Positions 15,301-25,700 of a DNA stretch of 64,000 nucleotides are shown piece after piece. The stretch covers positions 68,033,872 through 68,097,871 of the forward strand of contig CM046301.1 in the NCBI GenBank assembly GCA_025267735.1. Direction: 5' to 3'. Numbering within the stretch: the stretch's first letter is position 1; each line of letters begins with the position of its first letter. Under the pieces are notes generated by a model, which was not told the origin of the DNA, did not search any database, and saw only the letters and a list, made by a program, of their open reading frames with translations. The position numbers and the translations under genes were made by a program. Source of the stretch: Mactra quadrangularis (lineage: Eukaryota > Mollusca > Bivalvia > Venerida > Mactridae).

Positions 15301-17211
15301 CAAAATAATTAGATTTTGAATGTAAACTTATTAATTCATTTAATTTACATTAAAAATTAATTAATACACTCATAATGTTTGGTTACTCAGTTAATTTACT
15401 TTACACAAATTCCTCAGAACATTGTGATTTTGTATCAAACTGTAACCTAAAATAATCTTTTTATCATTTCAATAGAAAATGTCTCCTTTCAGGTTAAGTC
15501 TAAATGATTGCAGGTATATCTTCTTGGAAAATATCAATGTCCTCAATTTTGACCTTTCTTTGTTAAAATATGTTTTAACATATTAGTTGGTTATCATACT
15601 TGTTTCTTAAATATTACTTTTCATGTAGCAATGCATACTTAATATTGATTTTTAGAGTCTGTTACACGACTTTAGTTGATTATGTCACTAAAACTTATTA
15701 TTATTTTCAATAATTCAATTTGTCGAAACCAACCTGTGTTTATTCTTAAGATAGAAAAATAGAGGGGATTTCTTTTTACATTGCTAAATTATGAAGAACT
15801 ATTACTCAAAATAATAGTATTATTAAATTACAAACGTAGATTTAACAATGAATCGCCCGAATTGGCGATAGCGTCGGTCGCGAAAATACGTGACATAATG
15901 ACATGATGTTTGAAGGGATTTCATTTTTACGAAATAAAGTTACTAAGTATAATTATTAACGATATTTGTTATCAAAAGTGACAACAAAAAAGTTTTTACG
16001 ATAATTTTCTTACGGAATTTAAAGATTTTAATTATTCAATCAGAGATTATTGTTATTGTCACCTTTTATTGACTTAAAAACCTGCCAATTACGCCTATTG
16101 AAAACACGCTCAAATTTAAAACAATTATCTTCTCTAAACAGTTTAAACCACTGAAATTAATGCAATATCACAGTTTGTCACAAGTTTGTTAATTGCACCC
16201 GTTTGATTACGTAAGCAATGTTATCGAGCCGACGTGTTACACTATTGATTTTTAGCGGACGCCGATTGGTTGATGATGCATATGACTAAGCTTAAGCTCC
16301 GCCTATTAATTGAATATACGTAATTGTCAATAATTGTTTGACGCATGGCTGAGCATTTAACATCAGGGGCCATCGATGTCATATACAGCGAGACACTAAT
16401 TATCGGTCTATGAAGCATGTATACTAACAGCACCTCCCGCTGAGCGGATTTGTCAATTACATCAAAAGGCGAACATCACAAACGGTCCGTATGTCGTTAT
16501 CAATAAAATCAATATCTTATCACTCGCGAATATGAACTTGGCCACTTATGATATCAAAACTTACATCAAAGAAAATTTATACCGGCCGATTTTTTTGTCG
16601 CCACGAAATTCGCCAATTTTTCAAAATTGGCGCCAGAAATTTAATTTTATCGCATTTGGCGAATTTGGCGATCGGCAGCGCGAACCCTGCTTGTCTGATA
16701 GTCTATCATTGATTAAGCCAGTTGCAAAACCTAATAATATTTGAAAAAAAATGTTTATTGCACATAGTCCAATGTAAAAAGTTTACACAGTCTGCATGTC
16801 AAGACTTCTTATTTTTGTCATTTATAATAATTATTCATGAATGGATCAGGATGGAATGAAATGTTGTCAGTGTCACTGAGTGAATCACTGATTGCAGCAT
16901 CCTTCACAGTTATCTCCCCTTACATGACAGTTTCAAGACAATTCATCATTTTTGATAATCATTCAAATGGTGATGTATAGTGACATTGAGCTCGTCTTGA
17001 AAGATTGTATTTATCATAACAACAGTCTGAACTAGCAGGTAATTTCACAGATGTCAGATCTAATTAGCCATTTCAGAAACTTACCCAGAACTGTTCGAAG
17101 ATGTTTCAGTCGAGTTAACGAGTCTTTCTTCAAGTCTGTCACTTTTTGAGCGGCTTTCTTTATGTCTCCATCTTTGTTAGACTTTCTGAACTTAGCCAAT
17201 GCCGACGACAT
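377..17211 (-). CDS. RALGAPA1: Ral GTPase-activating protein alpha subunit, N-terminal part (gene runs off left edge)
   Basis: RalGAP alpha pairs with RalGAP beta and stimulates GTP hydrolysis by RalA and RalB; the catalytic domain is C-terminal and lies outside the window. Ten coding exons, in transcript order: 17211-17085, 14070-13960, 13147-13098, 12151-12050, 9995-9836, 5528-5407, 4831-4693, 3905-3761, 3452-3194, 448-377. All have AG acceptors and GT donors, and phases agree throughout (429 codons). The product reads like human RalGAP alpha from the start: a lysine-rich N-terminus with LTRLKHLRTVL, then FEDNYSHIYYIFFDNFVTVE, SHREELDNILHIFE, a leucine-rich helical stretch, FIRWLTNF, a serine/acidic low-complexity linker (exon 9) and VITVYKEWFQ. 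The start is the ATG at 17211 (A at -3); an upstream in-frame TTG is not used. Introns are large and hold most of the repeats listed below 17 kb. Whether it is the alpha1 or alpha2 type cannot be told; invertebrates usually have one gene. Confidence 0.87.
638..1847. mobile_element. hAT-like non-autonomous element with 8-bp target duplication
   Basis: Ends TAGGGCTG...CAGCCCTA, flanked by ATGATTAT at 630-637 and 1848-1855. The ends are rich in alternating CGATACG motifs. An 8-bp duplication is the hAT signature. The element has no coding capacity, shares an internal block (about 780-1200) with the element at 14.8 kb, and contains a perfect palindrome at 1629-1693. It split an older repeat copy (about 490-2015). 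Confidence 0.85.
1629..1693. repeat. Perfect 32-bp palindrome with one-base centre
   Basis: Left arm 1629-1660, centre T at 1661, right arm 1662-1693, no mismatch. It sits inside the hAT-like element 638-1847 and could itself be a small foldback insertion. Confidence 0.9.
2412..2540. repeat. Short tandem duplication (about 80 bp period)
   Basis: TCTGCTGCCTGCTCCTCCAA appears at about 2412 and 2492, each followed by a related GAAAACATGAA(A/G)AG stretch. Intron of RALGAPA. Confidence 0.6.
2824..3123. mobile_element. MITE with 22-bp inverted ends (GACAATATTAACCTGAGCTT family)
   Basis: Left end GACAATATTAACCTGAGCTT and right end AAGCTCAGGTTAATATTGTC form inverted repeats around a 300-bp body without coding content. 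A related copy, in the opposite orientation, is at 50854-52160. Confidence 0.8.
3923..4247. repeat. Interspersed repeat, second copy of the AAAGCCAGG family
   Basis: Uninterrupted copy beginning only about 17 bp beyond a RALGAPA exon edge (3905). It matches the two halves around 638-1847. Confidence 0.75.
4531..4670 (+). mobile_element. tRNA-derived SINE head, separate family
   Basis: Contains an A-box-like GCCACATGGTAGAGTGTC and a B box GGTTCGAATCTC at tRNA spacing, followed by a non-tRNA body. Not a tRNA gene: the acceptor stem does not pair. Confidence 0.55.
6120..6395 (-). mobile_element. SINE family A copy (tRNA-derived)
   Basis: Minus-strand copy: B box GGTTCGAATCCCACCC read from about 6340 down, then TTTCATGAAAATTTGACAAT and the conserved tail ending near the AACTCAGTAG region at 6120. 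Matches 28732-29006. Confidence 0.75.
7135..7340 (-). mobile_element. SINE family A copy with internal deletion
   Basis: Minus strand. The head (TACCAACTGCGCTAC reversed, CCCAC near 7270) and tail (ACTGGGTTTAAAGCCGTG at 7140) are present, but the CCTTGTGGAAGGGTAGGTG segment is missing. Confidence 0.7.
10033..10310 (-). mobile_element. SINE family A copy
   Basis: Full-length minus-strand copy from CATACTGGGTTTAACTC at 10033 to the tRNA-like head at about 10300. Lies just outside RALGAPA exon 9836-9995. Confidence 0.75.
10847..11247. mobile_element. MITE relic (AATCTGATTAAAACCC family)
   Basis: Begins CAATCTGATTAAAACCC and ends near GGATATCTGTTTACGGAGATTG. Matches about 39119-39528, 62545-62806 and, as a 90-bp deletion form, 24705-24799. 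RALGAPA intron. Confidence 0.65.
12197..12476. repeat. Interspersed repeat, third copy of the AAAGCCAGG family
   Basis: Starts with TAACAAGAAATGTATGTGAA and ends in a GC-rich stretch followed by CACCAAACTATTAACC. It begins 46 bp beyond a RALGAPA exon edge (12151). Confidence 0.75.
13198..13505 (-). mobile_element. SINE family B copy (tRNA-derived)
   Basis: On the minus strand: head with A box TAGCTCAGTTGATAGC and B box GGGTTCGATTCCC, tail ACGGCGTAAAACCCAACAAA. Weak flanking duplication around ATCTAAT. RALGAPA intron. Confidence 0.78.
14831..16689. mobile_element. Non-autonomous DNA transposon, about 1.86 kb
   Basis: Ends CAGGGTTGGCGCTG...CAGCGCGAACCCTG, flanked by CTTGTC at 14825-14830 and 16690-16695. 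Both subterminal regions carry repeated TTGGCG/CGCCAA motifs. An internal block (about 15870-16265) matches the hAT-like element at 0.8-1.2 kb. No transposase frame is seen. Confidence 0.75.
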
Positions 17212-17531
17212 TTGGCTAGATATGGCCAAATCTTAAGTTAAAAATCACATCTCGTCTGCTATTTCGCAAAATTTTAGTCCAAAATGGCGATATGTTTACT
17301 TGAGCATGCGCAATGGATTTTACCGAAGTTAGTGTAAAGTATAGTCATCCCGTTTCGAGAACGTTTCCAATAGTGCGCAAAAACAGTTACTTCACCGGCG
17401 TATCCAGAGTGGGTTAGGAGGGTTAAAACAGACACTCCTAAATTTACAACTATTTTTGGAAACGAATCTTAAAGTGGTTTAAATCTAGATGTCTCAAAAC
17501 ATTTTTCGCAAATTGACGGTAGCTGAATGAT

Positions 17532-17556
17532 GATCTATCTATCTATCTATCTATCA
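17532..17556. repeat. Microsatellite (CTAT)n
   Basis: About six uninterrupted CTAT units upstream of the RALGAPA start. Confidence 0.9.
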
Positions 17557-18263
17557 ATACTGCCAACATCTCTCACGAGTATTCTAGGCAGGTTATCCCG
17601 GTAGCCTATTCAATCTTGAAATTCTCCTTTGTTCATTAACATTAAATTTATCCTTTAAAAAAATATGCTACAATGGCTCTGTTTAAGACTAATGTTCCCT
17701 AATAAATACTAGTATGGCATAAGGGGATTCGTAATCAATGAGATGGATTACAACAATTTTACTAAGTCGTGCTTCTCAAAACTATCTTTAAAAACTTCTC
17801 GTAGGCACGAGAATGCTACCTGCATGACAGAGTTCGACAAATAACCCTACCTCTTTGAACAAACTCGACTATCCTTTCTGGTAATTTTGATTGAATAGGC
17901 ATATGTTAATGTTTTTCTAATGTTTTTTTTAAACTATTCCATTCATCCATGTTAATTTTTAAAGCTCATTCACGATTTCATCAAGTTTTATTTTCCCTTA
18001 ATCGTGAATGTTATTTTTTTATAAAATATCTGCAGTTGACGGTAATCATTTAAAAATCTAGTCGAATCTTCTTTTAAGAAATTCTAGAGTCGCCCCTGTA
18101 TGACATTTCATTCAAGACATGTATTAATAGTTTAGTCGAGATGCTTCTTGAACAATAGGCCATATTCCGAGGAAAATGTCATTCAGTAATAGACATTTGA
18201 CGCAATTTCATCTTGTTCAACAAATTTTCTCATTAAAGCCAATTTAAAACATATTGGTCTTCT

Positions 18264-18830
18264 TTAAGGTGGGTCGGTACCTTACTCAGAAAAAAACAAA
18301 AAAATATCATGTTCACCGATTATGATAAAAGTTGACAGGTAGATACCTTCATGCTTCTTGTTTGTTTTTCTGGTAACCTTAGCGACGTTGTCGTTGTATT
18401 CACGACGCCATGGACGTGACTGCGTTAATATGAAAATAAACATTATAACTCGGCAATTTGTGAAATCTTCTAGACGTGAAACCCTGAAATCAGTGGGGAA
18501 AATGTGCAATCTTTACGACTGACGTAATATTTAGATAATCGGAACAAAATAATTGTATGCAACAATATTTCAGAAACATTTTGGTATAACTATCATTGGC
18601 CTCGGACATTCAATACTTTAGATATGTGGGTTTAATGTACTTGTATGCCTGTTTATAGCGCGAACCATTGTCACGTCCATGACGTCGTGAAAATAACGAC
18701 AACGTCGCTAAGGTTACTAGAAAAACAACTAAGAAGCATAAAGGTATCTACCTGCCAACTTTTATCATAATCGGTGGACATGATATTTTTATCGTTTTTT
18801 TTCTCTGAGTAAGGTACCGACCCACCTTAA
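18264..18830. mobile_element. Foldback element with about 155-bp arms and TTAA ends
   Basis: Outer ends TTAAGGTGGGTCGGTACC and its reverse complement. Arms run about 18268-18422 and 18672-18826 with high identity. TTAA on both sides is the piggyBac-type target duplication; no transposase inside. Confidence 0.8.
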
Positions 18831-19758
18831 AATGTTTCATAGAATATCAATCTCCGTAAACATATATCTTATAGACCGCTAAACTAAGCGAGTCAAAGCC
18901 ACTTTCTGGTCCCCAAAAACTGAGAAGTAAAGATAATTATACTTGTTTAACGAGATGGATTTTGTATGTGATTTAAACGTTTTATTGGATCAACGTCCAA
19001 CGTCGTAACCACTCGACCGCGCAGATGATCTGAAAAGAGAAAGAAATAATGATGGAACGAAGTTCTTTAAGTATACAATACTTTAGTTTGTACGAATAAA
19101 CCAAGTACAGGGGTAATGATTTAAATATCATTAACACACATTTAGCGTAGATCATCGTAAATCATTTGTCTCAGATCAATGTGCACAAAATATTCAAGTA
19201 ATTTACGCTTAGTTTTGGAATTTAAATGAAAAACGTATTTGACATTTTACAAATGCACCTATTTATTCTACTTTTAACTTACGATGTTTTTTACCGTAAG
19301 CTATTTGTGAGTTAAGAGGCTCACATTTTACCATAAGTTTTGTTTTAAAGATTAAGACCATTGTTTTTTTTTCACTATCATCACCATACATGTATATTAC
19401 TCTATATGTACTAAATTAACCTTAACACGAGTATGTACCTTTATCTCTCACACTAATACGCCCACCGTCTAATTGATATCAAAGTTCGGAATGAATTAAC
19501 TCGTTTGTTTGGGATAACTTAATGAGAAAAGAACTAACAAGTTCGGAAACTAACAATGCATTTTTGAATTGGAATAGTTGACACTATATCGATAAGGAAA
19601 CATTTGCGGTTTAATCATTTATATTGTTTACAGTGATATGAAGTTGGGGATTTTTATTTTGGATTATTCAAGCCGATGTAAGTCTATCAGTATCGAATGT
19701 AACGTCTCTTGAAATAATAGATAATTAGTAAACATAACACTTTAAGACATAACCAGGA

Positions 19759-22700
19759 ATGTCTGCCACTGATGAGCCTCCTGTTATTGTTATAGATAAC
19801 GTCGACGATATTCCTTCAGGTGATGTTGATAAGCATCCCGCTGAACTAGAAACTGAAAATGGTGCAGATGACAATGAAAACAGCGGATTACCTAACAAAG
19901 CAAATAATGCTAATTCATTGAAACTGCCAGCTCCGCCTGAACTAAACCATGGCGTTAAAAAAAGTGTGAAAATAAACACAGACAATCACATTGAACCAAC
20001 AGACAAACCGGCAACAATTACACTTCAATTAGACAATGGTAGACAGCCAGACACGCCAAATGCTTCACCACGAGTCAGAAAACGTCATACAAGTAAAGAG
20101 GAAGAAATGGGTCATTTAACTGCTGACGTAAGTTTGTTATATGGCGCATTCATTTACCCCACTGATTTAAAAACTCGATTTTGTTTGATAAGGATAACTA
20201 TTTTTATCGATAGTGAGTACAGAAGTAATGAGTATTTAAACTAGTGGGGTTAATGAATGCACCCATGACAGTATAAAAACATTTTACAATTTAGAGTACA
20301 TTCTTTGACAAAAATGAAGATTAAGATAAATGTTCATCGTCATCCGTCAAAACATTCTCGTACCTAGAGGTTATCAAGATTCTCGATTTAACCGAGAAAC
20401 TTGAAACCTTTGGGTACGAGATGCCGATAGAGGTTCTCAAATACAGATTAACATGTATATGTATTCACATAGAAAAAACATTAGTGGTACCCTGTCATCA
20501 CTAAAATAGCCGTCCCCGAGTGCATTATCTGCTCTATAATTAGTCTAAATGAAACATTTGGATCCACCAAAGAAAATGAAAATGTATGTACATATAATAT
20601 GGTATGATGGCTGAATAGTGCCATGTCATGTTTTCCCAAGCCCCGCCATGCGAAGCACAAAAACATGACAACGCAGTATGTTGTAAATTCGCCTATTCGC
20701 CTTTTCACCAGCGCAAAAAGCGACGATACGTATAATATGATGTACAAAATGTATATATATCATAATTCTATTCAAAGTTTTGTGCATCTTTCGCCCTGCC
20801 CTTGAAAAAAAAGGTTACAAGAAGCCATTGAGTGCAATTATACAGATATAAACTTGGCTAAGACGTCATTTATAGTTAATGATACAAGTTTGATATCAAT
20901 AATTGCGTAATAACTGTTATCTTTAAAGTGATAACAGTATGGTTGATATAGACCTTATTTGTCCCTGTATAGAAAACTTCACACAAGAAATGCTTGAATA
21001 TATCGTTCCCTCCAAAAGTTATTTAAGAGAATCCTGTATTTTTTTTAATAAACCGTTTCACATTAATGCATCACAAACAGAAACAGAAACATTTAATAAA
21101 TTTCTAATCAACATCAAATATAGTTCGAACAAAAAAAAAACACTGTTTATAATAACAATACAATAAACTAATCCGCAACGAGGGACGCTCAGGATGACAA
21201 TAAAAAAACCAATTGTGATATATTTTACGAGTGTCTTAGTTGTTAGTGTAATGGAAAAGATTTTTACCATAACAAGCATGATTTACCAACAAATGGTGGT
21301 ATCCATCATGCTAATAGTGTTAAAATGAATTACACGTATTTTATTTTCATTACTGCCTACCTCTGAAATGGATTGTCTCATTTTAATGTTTACCCAAACA
21401 CGGTTTTTTTGTACGTACTATTGTTTGTTTTGCATCATATTTTATGATTCAGACTATGTTACATGAATAAACTTGAATTAAAGTAAAACCACTGATGATT
21501 ATGCATGCTTAGTTTATTTAATTTCAATTGCCAAAGAAAAAAAAATGTTAACATGTTTTGAAATATAATGTTATAAATTGTTACTATGGCTGTTTACTAT
21601 TCAAAAGTTTTCTGGCGTTGCATATCACCATTAGATATTGTTAGACCGTATATGTCACAGAACGAATATGTCACGCGTGTGAAATATTCAGTCGAATATG
21701 TCAAGCGTGTGATAATTTCGAACGAATATGCCATACCCTTCAGCCGAATAAGGCATACATAATGTGACATATTCGGTTGAAATTAACTTTTCCACGCTCA
21801 TCAAAACGTATAAGTCACTCATCAAAAACGTGTCAGAAAAGGAAAACAGCAACGTATATGTCACACGTGAATATAAATAGAAGTTCAATTTTTTAAAATA
21901 TCAAAGAACATTAACATCGTGCTCGAATTGTTAGTATCATATAATCATCATCACCATGTAACATCGCGACATCAAGATGTGACAACAGTATCGTGGAGTT
22001 ATGTTGGATACTGTTACGCAATATTGTTGTCGCTATGTTCCATGTCGGGAGACAATAGGCCTATGATAAGACAAAGCAATAACACGATGCGATATCACGA
22101 TATGTATCGTTTTGCGCGATGTCGTATCGTGTTCTTTCGTTTCATTGTCGTCTTATCGAACTATTGCGTGTCGCTCAACGGGCAACAACGAGACAAGATA
22201 TTGGGTCATCAGAAGGACGACATTGCTGGTCCTAGCTAACAATATATAAATATTGGGTATGGCGGGCTTGATCGAGTCAAAGACGTTGATGTTTTACAAT
22301 GTTTTGAACTTGTCCTGATTTGTGCATAGGTATAATTAACAAGAACTATATTCGCTTGGAACCCTTAATCACAATGTTGTAACTTTAAATCGGTTTAGCC
22401 TGTTAGATCAGGCTGGGCTTAGAAGTTCGAACACATGCCCCTCGGTTTCCCATCCTCTCTTGTGTTAAACTAAATGGTTCTAAAATAAAACATGTAGCGT
22501 GTTCAATTACACGAAACGTTACAGAACGTTTCATAACGATACATTCGGCCATATATTTGTTTACTTCAACACCGGTAGTTTCAAAATAGCGTCTAAATAT
22601 GTCCGAGATTATTCGCAGCAAATGGCCGAGGAGTTCCGAATGTATCGTTACGGAACGTTCTGTAACGTTCGCGGTAACTGAACTCCCTAATGTACAGATA

Positions 22701-25700
22701 GTTGAACAACGTTTTGTATTCTGCAATGCTTGTTTACCACAGCCATGGAAATAAGACATTGTTATAATCTTTTTATGACTTTTGTCGTGATTCTGTCAAC
22801 ATATTGCATTGCAAATAAATTAGAGTAAATACTATTAGATGCGTCTTTATATGCAGATTCCAAATATTATTTTCAGAATGTGTGCTATATACGGTCAGAC
22901 ATTTTTTGCTAATTTTCGCAAACGTATATGTCACATGAGATATGTGGGATATACTCGACCGAATATTTCACACTCGCGTGTCATATACGTTCTGGGACAT
23001 ATTATATGGTCTAACAGGGCACGCAAGACAGGGCGAAAGTCAGTCGATGTCATATTTTTGATCGTCACCAATGGAAATCTTATGTTACTGCCGGCACTTT
23101 CTTCTACGGCTATTCTATATGGTCGGGTTCCATTCCTGTTTCCCTATCATAGTATAAGAGATTATAATCAATACAATCTTACGACAAAAATAGTCGTAAA
23201 CAAAAATCACGAAATAAAACGTTCAATACTCACTTCAATTTTATTTTCTTGTAGAAATTGATTTTAGCACAAACACTGATCAAAGATGCTGAATCCGGGA
23301 GAAACTTTACTTATAAGACAGATCCCAAGTATGTGAAGTAAGTAAACTCTGTATGTACAAATATATCGTCTGCATTTTGTTCGTATTGTTTAAAAATCTA
23401 GGTAGATATTAGGGCTGTCACGATACGCCAGAAGCGTACCGCGATATATTGCAATACGCTGTCATCGTATCGCGATACGTACCACGATATATTGTGGGCT
23501 TTTAGATTCGTTGTTCCTTCGCTGTATTTAACAGAAAAATTGCAAATCTTATATGCAGCTACTGATAGAATCTAGCCTCTTTAAGTATTCACGGTCATTA
23601 GGACTGAGAAGCGACACAATCCGTTAAATTCTTGAAACTTCAGGTTAGATGGAATGAACAGTGGAAAAACTAACGTTTCGCTACTTTCTTTTAGCGAAGG
23701 GAAGAATTTTCCTAAATAAAAAATATTGCCGAATACCGGTACATTAAAATCGTACCGCGATACGTATTGCTGGAGCTGCGTATTGCAATATACCGGTATA
23801 CCGGTATATCGTGACAGCCCTCGTAGATATGTAATGTTGAACCTATTCAGCAAATATAAGGATCATTCATAGTAAAGAGTTAAAATTAGCAATGTTTCTT
23901 TGAAATGAACTTTGAAAAGGGAGAAATCTCTATTGTTGTTTTCATATTAGCGCTATGATTGAATTCACCTAAATGTGATCCTAATCACAATGTTACTCAT
24001 TGTCGGAAACCCACGGTACACATTTGTTATGACGAATACTAATAACCATCTGAGGATGTATGTCAATATGCTTTGAAGTTGTATTACCTCATATGTGATA
24101 TATATTATTGAAAAGTATTGAACTGACATTTAAAGGTACTCATTCACAGATTTCAACTTAAACATCAACTTTTTCCGAAACTATCAAAGTTGTATGGAAA
24201 CAATTTTTGAAGCAGGAAATTAGTGATTTGATAATGACAATTTTAGTGCAAATTGACATACAACTACAAATGATCTCAAGTAATAAAAATCTACCCCGTA
24301 TGTCACGGTATAGACAATTTTAGTGACTTTTGTTGTATATTTCTTGCAGTCTATAGGTCAGTTTGTCCTAAAACATAAATAACTACTTTTTGACACAATT
24401 ACAATGAATGGTATTTTAAAAGTAAAGAAAAATCTTAACCAAATATGTGAACTAGTACCTTTAACATATTTGCGTTCGAAATCGCAACAAGTTCGGTAAT
24501 ATGTCATCGTCGCTATATATATATACAGTTGCTTCGTGATTCCAAATATATGAGAGCTGGTTTAATAAAAGAAAATGACAAAACACCTCAAAAGCGTTTT
24601 TTTGCTTACACACAACTTCTTTCAAAATTTCCTAGAAATCAAACTTTTTTTATGTTATGGTTTCTTTGTATTGCCTCGAGTGTACAGAGCATAACACAAT
24701 GTTCAAAAACCCGATCTCCGCAAACAGATATCCTGTAGAGCGTTGTAGCGATTAGGGGAGCGGAAATTTTTAGATCGGGTTTTAATCAGATTGAACAATA
24801 AACACTACTTGCTTTTTAAGAATGATGTATGAAATGTTTTATGATATTAACGTTGGTCATCATTATTTCAGACAATACATAATCTATCACAGATGGTATT
24901 TTAGATGGGGATTATATTTCTGTATTTTCATTAACCTGTCATTAGCTTTATTTGAGCATCCAACCAGAAAAGAATGGGAGGCACCAAATTGGGTATGTAT
25001 ACGATTGTACTTGGGCATTTTTTTCTATATATTTCTTCTTTGTCAAATGAGAATCTAATTTTCCGATTTTCAAGAAATCTTGAGAAAATGTAGATGGAAA
25101 TAAATATATTTCTCCCATTCATCTTTCTTGATTCTGTGTCAAGGGAATAAATTTAATCGTCGGTTTTTAAGTCGATATAAAGCGTACTTTTTCATAATTA
25201 TTTTGAAATGTTCGTGAAACTTTGTTACAAAGGCCTTATGAAATTTATATACACGGATTAGATATGTATGTTGTAAGCAAAAGCTTAGTTAGCTAACGTA
25301 TCACTTCTGCTGCTTATGTGAGGGTAGGTGAGTACTGGTTATAGACAAGGGTCCAGGAAAGCTAGGTTAGGTGCGCTGGACGCCGTAAAATAACCTAAAA
25401 GTGTGTTGATACGGCGTTAAACCCAGTATAAATAAATAAATAAGTTCTGCATATTTCATTGTATGGTTTATAATTTCACGTACTAAATTTTAAAATGTAT
25501 TATATTGTAGGCAACGATGTTGGTAGAAGTATTTTGTTTAGCACTTTTTATAGCTAGAGTTGTACATTGTGCTTATTTTACAGTATCAACAATATTCTGG
25601 AGAGATACCAAAAATATCATGGTTATAGGAATTATAGTAGTAAGTTAAATAATGTAGTTTGTATGTTCTGTTTAAAGGCCAATAGCAAAAGGCTTGAAAT

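Larger units (their letters stand above)
17212..19758. other. Divergent intergenic region between RALGAPA and TPC
   Basis: About 2.5 kb with the two genes pointing away from each other. It must hold the RALGAPA 5' UTR and promoter and at least part of the TPC one. No TATA box or CpG island is obvious. It contains a microsatellite and the foldback element 18264-18830. Confidence 0.6.

Noticed and set aside
17212..17229. Longer RALGAPA N-terminus starting six codons earlier
   Set aside because: The codon there is TTG. The ATG at 17209-17211 has a good context and fits the family start.
21919..22239. 106-codon plus-strand ORF
   Set aside because: Built from CGATATCG-type repetitive sequence inside a transposon; no protein-like composition or splice context.
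22403..22759. 118-codon minus-strand ORF
   Set aside because: It lies across a foldback MITE and has no family resemblance.
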